Of a DNA stretch of 64,000 nucleotides, positions 18,201-27,041 are shown in pieces. Positions within the stretch are counted from its first letter, which is position 1. Each line of letters opens with the position of its first letter. Source of the DNA: Colwellia demingiae. GTDB lineage: Bacteria > Pseudomonadota > Gammaproteobacteria > Enterobacterales > Alteromonadaceae. Where the stretch lies: contig NZ_VOLT01000004.1 in NCBI RefSeq assembly GCF_007954275.1, forward strand, positions 1-64,000. Direction: 5' to 3'. Both the position numbers and the translations under genes were made by a program. The notes under the pieces were generated by a model that was not told the DNA's origin, made no database searches, and saw only the letters and a program-made list of their open reading frames with translations.

Positions 18201-18662
18201 GGTTATCAAGAGATAGTAACCAAAATAACAGAAACCACTAATAGGCAAGACGGTGTAATTACTCATGATGAGCAAAATCTACAAGACGTGTCAGTTTTAT
18301 TGGTGGAAGACAATTTAGTTAACCAATTAGTCGCTAAAGAGTTGTTATTGAACATGCAGGCTAAAGTGACTATAGCTGATAATGGTCAAGAGGCTTTAGA
18401 TCTGTTAGCAGAGCAAGATTTTGATGTCGTGTTAATGGATATTCAAATGCCGATTATGGATGGACTCACCGCTGCTAAACATATTAGAGCGCAAAGTAAC
18501 TATCAGTATTTACCCATCATTGCTATGACAGCTCATGCCCGAGAAGAAGATAAACAGCTAAGCCTAGCGGCGGGAATGAACTTACATATGCCTAAGCCTG
18601 TTACAGGACAAGCGTTGCTAGGAAGTATAAAGAAAGTCCTAAGTAACCTAAGCTCCGTTTAA
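15249..18662 (+). CDS. arcS: Hybrid sensor histidine kinase, ArcS-like
   Basis: This 1137-residue protein has two membrane segments (about 15-35 and 345-367) enclosing a periplasmic cache-type sensor region. These are followed by a coiled linker, a PAS domain (about 450-555), HisKA with phospho-acceptor His near 588 (MSHEVRTPINAM), HATPase (FNNAIKFTEQG, DTGIGI, GGSGLGLSICQQ), a degenerate receiver (about 815-950, no clear phospho-Asp), and a true receiver with Asp near 1063 (VVLMDIQMPIMDG). This is the architecture of Shewanella ArcS, which replaces ArcB and signals through HptA to ArcA. Both of those partners are in this window. GTG start at 15249 with TAAGGCG upstream. The ArcS name is inferred from architecture and context. 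Confidence 0.75.
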   Translation: MYYQAGINTVFRRYNITLVVAFIVIILIAFSAASVRYFNQISQHKKQSLIELQQEAQQLNFMLEQSVQAVVGIQELAEYILKHPNEINIPMPSLSQQENLFYLNKPLHDVIKQGKRLSSNITGIGQVSNFGKLKKQEIAMANSLTPAFIAAQNILKEATWFYYISLDNFVNIYPWVDREIWQFSEKALASQHNKAMQVLTAKNNRVIWSPPYLDAAGGGMNASLGTGVFHQDKLLGSVVIDINLSRLHASLPELELSSQGFVLYNENNDILLSKRLGKESLSYRASWQDLLPESLQYLSAKQLTTIGDTERLGDWFIEKQQLTANGWTLLKYQKYEDFSAPQYSDFIFVFAMLFIGLLAFLMLVNTMTKRTFIKPTTEFISHIEYCAEGDPGKVAPAADWLHWFQVVEDIFAQNRSLLLQLTEQNDVLDSRVIEKTKALQETSAKHQRDYALLRSVMNAIPELIVFNDPNGLLMGCNKAFERLANHSVEQMLGINSANFMPVLLAEEIKILNALNKNVYPQQALIEAGEFIYQGFCNQFTDEQGNILGSISIFQDVTLQQTTQSALVKARDQAEYANRVKIQFLANMSHEVRTPINAMQGMMDLLAHTSLDTRQQHYLVNAQSASSTLLHLVDELLDLSKIEAGKMIVSQDAVNLPIIINKALKLNITNVDHQRVKIIVDMSADVPSNVISDEMRLVQVLANLFNNAIKFTEQGQIKLTIDVLSIDDTVAKLRFRMSDTGIGIASNNQSHLFNAFSQADESMTRKYGGSGLGLSICQQIIKLLGGKIKLTSQLGQGSELSFVLPFQIVQLDMLDQQGSARVNNKAQQVTEEFITSLPAELSQPLLSDITIYAVGQTLSASFTQSIAKMNWLLHTVSSVEALCQLDIAENSILLIGEADFVKQQSDQELIVPLTEFRLLCLCQPALTQLSNNTCNYLDQLSVPYLLVDMPLFRYALDQISQALFYKVEHLAQQGGNLRGTADNPQGYQEIVTKITETTNRQDGVITHDEQNLQDVSVLLVEDNLVNQLVAKELLLNMQAKVTIADNGQEALDLLAEQDFDVVLMDIQMPIMDGLTAAKHIRAQSNYQYLPIIAMTAHAREEDKQLSLAAGMNLHMPKPVTGQALLGSIKKVLSNLSSV

Positions 18663-18669
18663 ATAGAGT

Positions 18670-19143
18670 TTAGGTTAAGTTTTTAGAGAAGAGTTGTTCT
18701 AATTTTTTGATGGTTTCGTTAATTTTACTGACATCGCTAGGCGCAATGAAAATTGTATCATCACCAGCAATAGTACCAAGTACGCCATCACTTTTACTCA
18801 AACTATCAAGTAGTCTGGCAATTAATTGCGCAGCACCAGGGCTAGTTTGAATGATGATCATAACCTCGTTATGTTCTATTTCTAACACTAGCTGCTTAAG
18901 AGGACTTTGTGCGGTAGGTACGCCTAGTTCAGCAGGTAAACAATAGACCATCTCTTGGCGAGCATTTCTCGTTCTTACTGCGCCAAACTTACTGAGCATA
19001 CGAGATATTTTTGATTGACTGATATTGTCAAAGCCATTGGCTTTGAGTGCATCAACGATTTCACCTTGGGAGCCAAACTGTTCTTGTTTAAGTAAATCTT
19101 TAAATTCTTGTACGAGTGCTTCTTGTTTTTGTAAACCGCTCAT
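18670..19143 (-). CDS. argR: Arginine repressor ArgR
   Basis: The 157-residue protein has the ArgR layout: an N-terminal winged helix ([20 protein letters not shown], then [20 protein letters not shown]) and a C-terminal hexamerisation and arginine-binding domain ([15 protein letters not shown], then [16 protein letters not shown]). The GTIAGDDTI stretch contributes the arginine-binding aspartates. It is divergent from mdh, the same pairing as in Escherichia coli. It ends 8 bases from the stop of the convergent ArcS-like gene with no terminator hairpin between them. Confidence 0.95.
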   Translation of the reverse strand: MSGLQKQEALVQEFKDLLKQEQFGSQGEIVDALKANGFDNISQSKISRMLSKFGAVRTRNARQEMVYCLPAELGVPTAQSPLKQLVLEIEHNEVMIIIQTSPGAAQLIARLLDSLSKSDGVLGTIAGDDTIFIAPSDVSKINETIKKLEQLFSKNLT

Positions 19144-19382
19144 AATGCGTAATCAACCCTGTAGTAGACTAAAGTGGCGTTTGTAATCAGTATAAATAAA
19201 GATAGTATACGTCATCGCATCAGAATACTGAAAGTTAATATCTGAGTAATAGAGTATAACAATTGTTTTTTACTTGCTTATGCTATATCTTTTGGTCAGC
19301 AAAAAATTAACGTATTTACTCGAATAATATTTTAGTAACAAATTTTACAATAATTAAACCCACTTAGTTTCGGAGAAATCAC

Positions 19383-20318
19383 ATGAAAGTAGCTGTTTTA
19401 GGCGCCGCAGGCGGTATTGGTCAAGCATTATCATTATTATTAAAAACTCAATTACCAGCAGGTTCTGAGTTATCTTTATATGATGTTGCGCCTGTTGTTC
19501 CAGGTGTTGCTGTAGATTTATCACACATCCCAACTGACGTTAAAGTTGCTGGTTTTGGTCGTGACGACCTTAACGGTGCGTTAACAGGTGCTGATATCGT
19601 TTTAATCCCAGCAGGTATGCCACGTAAGCCAGGTATGGACCGTGCTGATTTATTCAACGTAAATGCTGGTATTATTAAAGTATTGGCTGAAGGCATTGTT
19701 GCTAGCTGTCCTAAAGCGTTGGTAGGTGTAATTACTAACCCAGTTAACGGTACTGTTCCAATTGTTGCTGAAGTATTCAAGAAAGCGGGTACTTATGATG
19801 CAGCTCGTCTTTTCGGTGTTACTACATTAGATGTTATCCGCAGTGAAGCTTTTGTTGCTGAACTTAAAGGCTTAGATGTTGCTACTGTTAAAGTACCAGT
19901 TATTGGTGGTCACTCAGGCACAACTATTTTACCATTACTATCTCAAGTTGAAGGTGCTACTTTCTCAGATGAAGAAGTTGCAGCACTTACTCCTCGCATT
20001 CAAAATGCAGGTACTGAAGTAGTTGAAGCAAAAGCGGGTGGCGGTTCTGCTACACTTTCAATGGGCGCAGCAGCAGCACGTTTTTGTATGTCTTTAGTTA
20101 AAGGTCTACAAGGTGAAGATGTTGTAGATTACGCTTACGTTGAAGGTAACGGTGCAGATGCACAATTTTTCGCACAACCTGTACGTTTAGGTGTTAACGG
20201 TGTAAGTGAAATTTTACCTTACGGTGAGTTAAGTGCTTTTGAACAAAAAGCTAAAGAAGACATGCTTGCTACCTTGAAAAAAGATATTCAAGAAGGTGTT
20301 GATTTTATGGCTAGCTAA
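19383..20318 (+). CDS. mdh: Malate dehydrogenase
   Basis: The 311-residue NAD-dependent enzyme interconverts malate and oxaloacetate in the TCA cycle. The N-terminal Rossmann motif [13 protein letters not shown], the substrate loop MPRKPGMDR with its arginines, NPVNGTVPI, and the catalytic [12 protein letters not shown] are all present. The length equals that of E. coli Mdh. A GGAG-type ribosome binding site (CGGAGAA) lies about 7 bases before the ATG. A strong terminator follows. Codons favour fast translation, as expected for a highly expressed enzyme. Confidence 0.98.
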   Translation: MKVAVLGAAGGIGQALSLLLKTQLPAGSELSLYDVAPVVPGVAVDLSHIPTDVKVAGFGRDDLNGALTGADIVLIPAGMPRKPGMDRADLFNVNAGIIKVLAEGIVASCPKALVGVITNPVNGTVPIVAEVFKKAGTYDAARLFGVTTLDVIRSEAFVAELKGLDVATVKVPVIGGHSGTTILPLLSQVEGATFSDEEVAALTPRIQNAGTEVVEAKAGGGSATLSMGAAAARFCMSLVKGLQGEDVVDYAYVEGNGADAQFFAQPVRLGVNGVSEILPYGELSAFEQKAKEDMLATLKKDIQEGVDFMAS

Positions 20319-20338
20319 GCAGCCGTAAAACCGACAAT

Positions 20339-20376
20339 AAAAAACGCTGTTATCGATTGATAACAGCGTTTTTTTT
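20339..20376. terminator. Rho-independent terminator, mdh/ispB, usable both ways
   Basis: The inverted repeat AACGCTGTTATC - GATT - GATAACAGCGTT is flanked by A and T runs on either side (T run to 20376). It lies between the convergent mdh and ispB genes and can serve both. Confidence 0.9.
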
Positions 20377-20428
20377 ATGTGCTAATTTTGAGTGCGAATT
20401 AACATAATTAATTCAGGGTGATTACAGT

Positions 20429-21412
20429 TTAATGGCTTCGGTTAGCAGCGATATGTGCTAAAGAAATAAGCGCTTGTTTGTGTTCACCATCTGCAATGAT
20501 GTTGAGTGCCTTAATGGCTTTGTCAGCTTCAATTTCAGCTTGTTTCTGTGTATAACGTAAAGAACCTGTTTCTTCCATCGCTTCCAGAATCAACTCAAGG
20601 TTATCCATGCCATTACCAAGCTCAATAGCTTCTTTTATTAATTTCTGTTGGGCATCGTTACCGTGCTTCATGGCATATATTAATGGTAACGTGGGTTTAC
20701 CTTCAGCAAGATCATCACCGACATTTTTGCCCATTTCTTTAGCATCAGCGGTATAGTCCATGATGTCATCAACTAACTGGAATGCTGTACCTAAATACTT
20801 ACCATAATCAGCCATGGCTTGTTCTATTTTAGTATCTTGCTTCGCTATGACGGCAGCAAGGCGTGTTGCGGCTTCAAACAATTTAGCTGTCTTGCAATAA
20901 ATGACCTGCATATAACTTTCTTCGGTGGTGCTTGCATCATTGCAGTTCATTAACTGCAATACTTCACCTTCAGCAACTATATTAGTGGCCTCAGATAAAA
21001 TATCCATAATGCGCATATCACCCAATTTAGTCATCATTTGGAAAGAGCGGGTATAAAGAAAGTCACCGACTAATACGCTGGCGCTATTACCAAATAAAGC
21101 ATTGGCGGTTTCTCTGCCACGACGCATATTTGACTCATCGACGACATCATCATGAAGTAAGGTTGCAGTATGAATAAACTCAATAATTGCCGCAATTTCC
21201 CAATGTTTGTCACCTTGGTATGCGAATGCTCTAGCAGCTAAAACTGTTAACATAGGGCGCATACGTTTGCCGCCACCGTTAACAATATATATACCAAGTT
21301 GATTAATGAGTGCGACATCAGATTGTAATTGATCATAAATAAGATCATTTACTGCTGTCATATCGCTTTGCGCTAATGCCTGTATTGCTTTAATATTTTC
21401 TTTATTGCCCAT
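20429..21412 (-). CDS. ispB: Octaprenyl diphosphate synthase
   Basis: The 327-residue trans-prenyltransferase has both aspartate-rich motifs, LLHDDVVDES (first, near residue 84) and LVDDIMDYT (second, near 211), plus the GGGKRMRP substrate loop. The family adds isopentenyl units to farnesyl diphosphate to make the quinone side chain. It lies divergent from rplU-rpmA, the same ispB/rplU/rpmA arrangement as in E. coli. Confidence 0.95.
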   Translation of the reverse strand: MGNKENIKAIQALAQSDMTAVNDLIYDQLQSDVALINQLGIYIVNGGGKRMRPMLTVLAARAFAYQGDKHWEIAAIIEFIHTATLLHDDVVDESNMRRGRETANALFGNSASVLVGDFLYTRSFQMMTKLGDMRIMDILSEATNIVAEGEVLQLMNCNDASTTEESYMQVIYCKTAKLFEAATRLAAVIAKQDTKIEQAMADYGKYLGTAFQLVDDIMDYTADAKEMGKNVGDDLAEGKPTLPLIYAMKHGNDAQQKLIKEAIELGNGMDNLELILEAMEETGSLRYTQKQAEIEADKAIKALNIIADGEHKQALISLAHIAANRSH

Positions 21413-21597
21413 ACCACTTTATCTTTAGCTATATTGACTAGTTAATAATCAAATGTATTCAATTAGTTGATACGGCAAAGTTTACACTAAATTTTAGGCA
21501 AAAGTAGCTTTCCGGTAGCTTTGTTCTAATTTCTTAGCGTAAAAGTAATTAAAAAGCATAAATGGTCGATAAAGTTAATAAATGATCGTTATTAGAC

Positions 21598-21626
21598 TTG
21601 CCCTTGGCAGATTCTTCGAGTAGAAT
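21598..21626 (+). promoter_or_regulatory. Likely sigma-70 promoter of rplU-rpmA
   Basis: TTGCCC at 21598-21603 and TAGAAT at 21621-21626 are separated by 17 bases, about 60 bases upstream of the rplU ATG. Confidence 0.55.
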
Positions 21627-21686
21627 TCGCGACCTATATTTTTTAAAATTAGCGTCACATATATAATGACGCAGTACGGAGTAGCT

Positions 21687-21998
21687 ATGTACGCGGTATT
21701 CCAAAGCGGTGGTAAACAGCATCGTGTAACCGAAGGACAAACAGTTCGTCTAGAAAAGCTTGAGCTTGAAGTAGGCGCAACAGTAGAATTTGATAACGTT
21801 TTAATGATCGCTAATGGCGATAACATCAATGTAGGCGCGCCTTACGTTGCTGGTGGTAAAGTAGTTGCTGAGGTTGTTACACAAGCTCGTGCTCCTAAAA
21901 TTACTATCGTTAAATTTAAACGTCGTAAGCATTCACGTAAACAAGCGGGCCATCGTCAATGGTTCACTGAAGTGAAGATTACTGGTATTAACGGCTAA
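21687..21998 (+). CDS. rplU: Ribosomal protein bL21
   Basis: The 103-residue product ([14 protein letters not shown] at the start, [16 protein letters not shown] near the end) is the same length as E. coli L21. The ATG at 21687 was chosen because ACGGAG at 21677-21682 sits at the right distance; a further in-frame ATG at 21666 has no such signal. It is followed 15 bases later by rpmA in one transcription unit. Confidence 0.98.
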   Translation: MYAVFQSGGKQHRVTEGQTVRLEKLELEVGATVEFDNVLMIANGDNINVGAPYVAGGKVVAEVVTQARAPKITIVKFKRRKHSRKQAGHRQWFTEVKITGING

Positions 21999-22013
21999 TA
22001 GGAGCATTTAGAC

Positions 22014-22271
22014 ATGGCACATAAGAAAGCTGCGGGTAGTACTCGAAATGGTCGCGATTCAGAAGCAAAACGCCTAGGTGTTAAGCGTTTTGGTGGCGAA
22101 TCTGTTTTAGCTGGTAACATAATTGTTCGTCAACGTGGTACTCGTTTCCACGCTGGTAGCAACATGGGTATCGGTAAAGATCATACTTTATTTGCTTTAT
22201 CTGACGGTAAAGTACAATTTGAAGTTAAAGGTCCAAAGAGTCGTAAGTTTGTTAGCATCATTGCTGACTAA
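22014..22271 (+). CDS. rpmA: Ribosomal protein bL27
   Basis: The 85-residue product starts [20 protein letters not shown], the conserved flexible N-terminus of L27 that reaches the peptidyl-transferase centre. It does not carry the N-terminal extension found in Firmicutes. A TAGGAG ribosome binding site lies upstream. Co-transcribed with rplU and closed by the terminator at 22290-22320. Confidence 0.98.
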   Translation: MAHKKAAGSTRNGRDSEAKRLGVKRFGGESVLAGNIIVRQRGTRFHAGSNMGIGKDHTLFALSDGKVQFEVKGPKSRKFVSIIAD

Positions 22272-22289
22272 TATAAACTTCGATTTATA

Positions 22290-22320
22290 AAAACCTCGCT
22301 TCATAGCGAGGTTTTTTTTT
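22290..22320 (+). terminator. Rho-independent terminator of rplU-rpmA
   Basis: AACCTCGCT (22292-22300) pairs with AGCGAGGTT (22305-22313) around a TCAT loop, followed by a run of T. Confidence 0.93.
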
Positions 22321-22417
22321 AGTTTTTTTTTGACTGAGTAGAGATTCATTTTTAGTCGGTCAAAAATAGTTTATACTAGTCATAATCGTACAAGAATTAC
22401 CATATTAGGGTTATTGA

Positions 22418-23649
<1,232 letters not shown>

Positions 23650-23858
23650 CTAACTCTGATTTAAATCGACTTGAGGATCGTTTTTAAATGCTTAACTATA
23701 TTTGTTATTTTAAGTTATTGATACTAAATAACTTTATATACAAGTTTTAGTTTTCTGTAGATCTAGCTTTATTTATATTTATTTTTAGCTAATATGATAA
23801 CTAGACGAGGTTTTTTAATAGATGTAACTTTATCGACTACATATTCAAAGGAATTGAT

Positions 23859-25115
23859 ATATCACTGTTTAGAAAGGAAGCTATTTCCCATCAAAGTGAG
23901 CGTTTAACAGGTGCTATTACCTTAGCTCAACCGTTATCTATCAAACTAACTGTATTGATTTTAGTATCAGTTGCTATTGCCATTGTTACTTTCCTTTTTA
24001 GTGCCGAATACTCCCGTAAAGAAACCGTCCGTGGTTTTTTAATGCCAAATAAAGGTGTTATTAAAAGTTTTGCTAACCAAGGCGGTACCATAGAAAAATT
24101 GTGGGTAAAAGAAGGTGACAAGGTTGTTAAAGGTCAATCACTTGCGACTATTATCGTTCAACAAAATAATAGCAATGGTATTGATTTAAGCACACAACTT
24201 GCCGAACAACTGAATGCTCAAGAAAATTTACTGATTGATGAAATATCGCAACATAAAACGTTGAAAATACAAGAATTATCTAATCTCCACGCTCAAAATA
24301 TAGCGTTAGATAATGAAAAAGTTGCACTGGAAAATCAGCTAGCATTGGCTGATGAAAAGTTAACGCTGTTGAGTGAGCAACAGTTAGATTTCAATCAACT
24401 TAACAAAAATGGTTATGTATCTAACTTAGAAAAAGATCGCCAACAGCAAGCACTACTTGAAGCTAAACAAGAAAAACAAAATATAGCCCGTCTGTTGCTT
24501 CAGCATCAAAACCAATTAAACCAGCTTGCCTTTAATATTAAAAATATTCCTCAGCAATATACTTTACGTATTAACAACCTTAAGCGCCAACAAGCAGATC
24601 TTCAACGTCAATTAGCCCAAGTAGCGAGTAATTATAAATACACCGTCACCGCAAGTAATAACGGGGTTGTAACAGGGATTCAAGTAGTCGAAGGTGAAAC
24701 CTTATCGCAATCAAAAGCGCAAGCTAAACCGCTATTACACATATTACCTGAAGGCTCAGAGCTGATTGCTGAGTTGTTACTGCCAACACGCTCTGCTGGT
24801 TTTATTCAAATTGGCAATAATACCCGTCTGCGTTTTGACGCTTTTCCTTATCAGCGTTTCGGTTTTATCAACAGTGAAATTATCCGCATTGACCAAACAT
24901 TGATATCGCCAAATGAAGTGCAACTGCCTATTTCATTACAAGAGCCTGTTTATCGGTTACGTGCAAAATTAAATCAACAACAAATGCAAGCGTTTGGTAA
25001 AGCATTTGATTTAAAAAGCGGTATGCTATTTGAAGCAGACATTATGCTAGAGCAGCGAACGTTAATTGAGTGGATATTAGAGCCTATTTACAGTTTAAAA
25101 GGTCGAGTAAGTTAA
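23859..25115 (+). CDS. HlyD-family membrane-fusion adaptor of the microcin exporter; start codon apparently lost
   Basis: The frame encodes a type I secretion adaptor: a cytoplasmic leader (SLFRKEAISHQSERLTG), one membrane segment (LTVLILVSVAIAIVTFLF), a barrel-sandwich part (GGTIEKLWVKEGDKVVKGQSL), a long coiled-coil hairpin (about residues 110-230), and a second half ending GMLFEADIMLEQRTLIEWILEPI. It would link the ABC exporter to an outer-membrane channel. Coding sequence runs back to about 23859, where a ribosome binding site (AAAGGAA at 23847-23853) is followed by ATA rather than ATG. The first conventional start is TTG at 23955, inside the membrane segment. Either ATA or CTG (23865) is used, or the gene is crippled. 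About 418 residues if read from 23859. Confidence 0.8.
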   Translation: MSLFRKEAISHQSERLTGAITLAQPLSIKLTVLILVSVAIAIVTFLFSAEYSRKETVRGFLMPNKGVIKSFANQGGTIEKLWVKEGDKVVKGQSLATIIVQQNNSNGIDLSTQLAEQLNAQENLLIDEISQHKTLKIQELSNLHAQNIALDNEKVALENQLALADEKLTLLSEQQLDFNQLNKNGYVSNLEKDRQQQALLEAKQEKQNIARLLLQHQNQLNQLAFNIKNIPQQYTLRINNLKRQQADLQRQLAQVASNYKYTVTASNNGVVTGIQVVEGETLSQSKAQAKPLLHILPEGSELIAELLLPTRSAGFIQIGNNTRLRFDAFPYQRFGFINSEIIRIDQTLISPNEVQLPISLQEPVYRLRAKLNQQQMQAFGKAFDLKSGMLFEADIMLEQRTLIEWILEPIYSLKGRVS

Positions 25116-25308
25116 TCTTGAATATAAAGAGAATTTTTCTGATGAGGAGTTTTTTAATAGCATTAACCTTGCTGGAAAATAGAGCGGCTGACTTTAGTGA
25201 AACTTTAGCGAGAACAACTAAAGCCAGCCTATTAATCGCAAGCCTATGAATTAGGATTTGCAAATCAATAACCCGAAATTAAATATCGGATATATGGAGT
25301 ATAACATT

Positions 25309-25479
25309 ATGCGTGAATTAAACGTAAATGAAATAAAAGCAGTAAGTGGTGGTGGTTTTTTTAGAGATTACCTTATGGGTAAACTGATTGATTATACAGC
25401 AGGTTATGCTTGGAGCAATCGGGAAGCAGCTGGGCGTTGGGCATATAATGGAGGACGTTTTAGAAGATCTATGTATTAG
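25309..25479 (+). CDS. Microcin precursor with double-glycine leader
   Basis: The 56-residue product begins MRELNVNEIKAVSGG, a double-glycine leader closely like that of colicin/microcin V (MRTLTLNELDSVSGG as I recall it). The predicted core is 41 residues, GFFRDYLMGKLID onward to GGRFRRSMY, rich in aromatic residues and arginine, with a net charge of about +4 and no cysteines. The ATG at 25309 has GGAG at 25296-25299; a longer frame from 25258 has no such support. The C39 peptidase of the exporter gene downstream should cut after the Gly-Gly. I know of no identical core, so its target is unknown. Confidence 0.8.
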   Translation: MRELNVNEIKAVSGGGFFRDYLMGKLIDYTAGYAWSNREAAGRWAYNGGRFRRSMY

Positions 25480-25541
25480 CGTTCTTATTTCTTAATCACC
25501 AGTCACTCAAAGGATTTGCTTTTATAAAGCATATTCTTTAA

Positions 25542-26018
25542 GTGACTATTGCAACGAGTAATTCTGTGAAATTATCAGATCCTAAGAATATTTTACTATT
25601 TTGTTTTCGTAAATTTTTAATATCTTTTTTCCTATCAAGTTGTGTTTTATATTTTTTTCATTTTTTAAATCTCTTAAATTATGAGGTATCTCGAACTGAT
25701 AGTGGATTTGTTAATGTGTTTTTCGATGTATTAATAGTACCTTTCATTGAATCTATTTTGTTAGTTATTATTATCTATTTTTTTGATATGTTTTTGAGTT
25801 TGAAAAGGTCAGCAATTACCTCTGGCTTAATATTTGCCAGTTTTCATAGCATGATTGATTGGATCTGGGGGATCATAGTTTTACCTTTATTTATTATAAG
25901 TTGTCTGTCATATCAAGAAACAAGAAACGAGGAAACAAAAATAAGGTTTATGATTGTTTTTTTGATACATGCATTTAACAATTTAGCAGCACATATCTTA
26001 GGGGCAATCTTGGACTAA
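25542..26018 (+). CDS. CPBP-like membrane protein, degenerate; candidate immunity protein
   Basis: The 158-residue protein is strongly hydrophobic with about four membrane segments. It retains traces of the CPBP (Abi, CAAX-like protease) motifs: PFIESILL in place of the usual EExxxR, FASFH, and HAFNN near the C-terminus. The second glutamate and the arginine of motif 1 are missing, so protease activity is doubtful. CPBP proteins next to bacteriocin genes often confer self-immunity, and this gene follows the precursor by 62 bases, so immunity is the best guess. GTG start at 25542 with only a weak ribosome binding site; GTG at 25566 is an alternative. Confidence 0.6.
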   Translation: MTIATSNSVKLSDPKNILLFCFRKFLISFFLSSCVLYFFHFLNLLNYEVSRTDSGFVNVFFDVLIVPFIESILLVIIIYFFDMFLSLKRSAITSGLIFASFHSMIDWIWGIIVLPLFIISCLSYQETRNEETKIRFMIVFLIHAFNNLAAHILGAILD

Positions 26019-26259
26019 ATCCAATGTAACCCCACACCTATTCCAGATTTTTTAATTATTATTTGTTTATATTTCTTACTCGAATTCTAAGCAATCCCAA
26101 CTAGCGCAATAATAATCAGAAAATAGATCAATAGTCTTTACACTATATGGACAGCGTTAATTTCAATTATAGATTGACCGTTAGGGGGCAGTAGAGTCTT
26201 AAAGTTATTTGAAACTTGATTTTTATTCATCCCAATAAACAGCAGATACGGAATTAAAC

Positions 26260-27021
26260 ATGACAACCAAAGCAATTAATGAGCAAGGAGTTGAGAAGGC
26301 GACGGAGTCGAAATCAAATTTATTAGTGAAAACAGTTCTTTGGTTAGCTACACTCTTATTTCTACCTCAAATTATTTTAGGTTTTCTATCTGGAATGTTT
26401 TTTGGTGTATGGCAAGGTGAAAAATTTACCACAAGTGCTTTTGATGTTTGGTATATGACAATCTCTGTATTGTTAACTTTGTCGTTAATATCACCTTTAA
26501 TAACAATTTCTTTATTAATAAAAGCAACTAAAGCTGAAACTTGGTCGGAGCGTTTTGATTTTTGGGCTGTTAAAGTCATGGGTGTAAGTGAAGTAGCTAA
26601 GTGGACAGTTGTTGGTTTTTCTTTTTGGTTTATATCTTCAATTTTAGGGTGGTGGATTAAAATCCCTGAAGAACAGTTTATGCTAGACATCAAAGCAGCT
26701 AGCAATAGCACCGATATGATTATATTAATATTGTTTACTCTTTGCTTAGTTGTACCGATTATGGAAGAGTTGATTTTCAGAGGCTGGTTATTTAGTAAGG
26801 TAGCACAAACTAAATTGGGTAATATAGGGGCATTACTACTCACTGCGTTTGTTTTTACCACTATTCATAGCCAATATGAACATGTTATTACTTTCCTTAT
26901 GCTACTTTCTTTTGGCTTACTGCTGGGCTTTGTTCGTTATAAAAGCAATAACACCTGTTACACCATTAATATACATGCGCTATTCAATACTTTGACATTA
27001 ACTACCTTACTTTTAAATTAA
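26260..27021 (+). CDS. CPBP-family intramembrane metalloprotease
   Basis: This 253-residue, multi-pass membrane protein has the complete CPBP motif set: EELIFRG near residue 169, FTTIH near 200, and HALFN near 240. These glutamates and histidines form the catalytic site in the family. It sits between the degenerate CPBP gene and the exporter. It may protect the producer, or act on the peptide or on a membrane target. The 241 bases upstream (26019-26259) hold nothing I could identify. It ends 20 bases before the exporter gene, so the two are probably co-transcribed. Confidence 0.85.
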   Translation: MTTKAINEQGVEKATESKSNLLVKTVLWLATLLFLPQIILGFLSGMFFGVWQGEKFTTSAFDVWYMTISVLLTLSLISPLITISLLIKATKAETWSERFDFWAVKVMGVSEVAKWTVVGFSFWFISSILGWWIKIPEEQFMLDIKAASNSTDMIILILFTLCLVVPIMEELIFRGWLFSKVAQTKLGNIGALLLTAFVFTTIHSQYEHVITFLMLLSFGLLLGFVRYKSNNTCYTINIHALFNTLTLTTLLLN

Positions 27022-27041
27022 TGGTGGCTTGATATTATTTT

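Noticed and set aside
19144..19382. ARG boxes in the argR-mdh gap.
   Set aside because: No pair of 18-bp sites close to the ArgR consensus could be seen; only loose AT-rich partial matches.
19448..19780. Antisense frame of 110 codons inside mdh, and similar frames opposite other genes.
   Set aside because: They mirror the codon pattern of the real gene and have no ribosome binding sites or family features.
25142..25249. 35-codon frame upstream of the microcin gene (MRSFLIALTLLENRA at its start).
   Set aside because: It has no double-glycine leader, no clear ribosome binding site and no recognisable family; it may be chance or a decayed gene.
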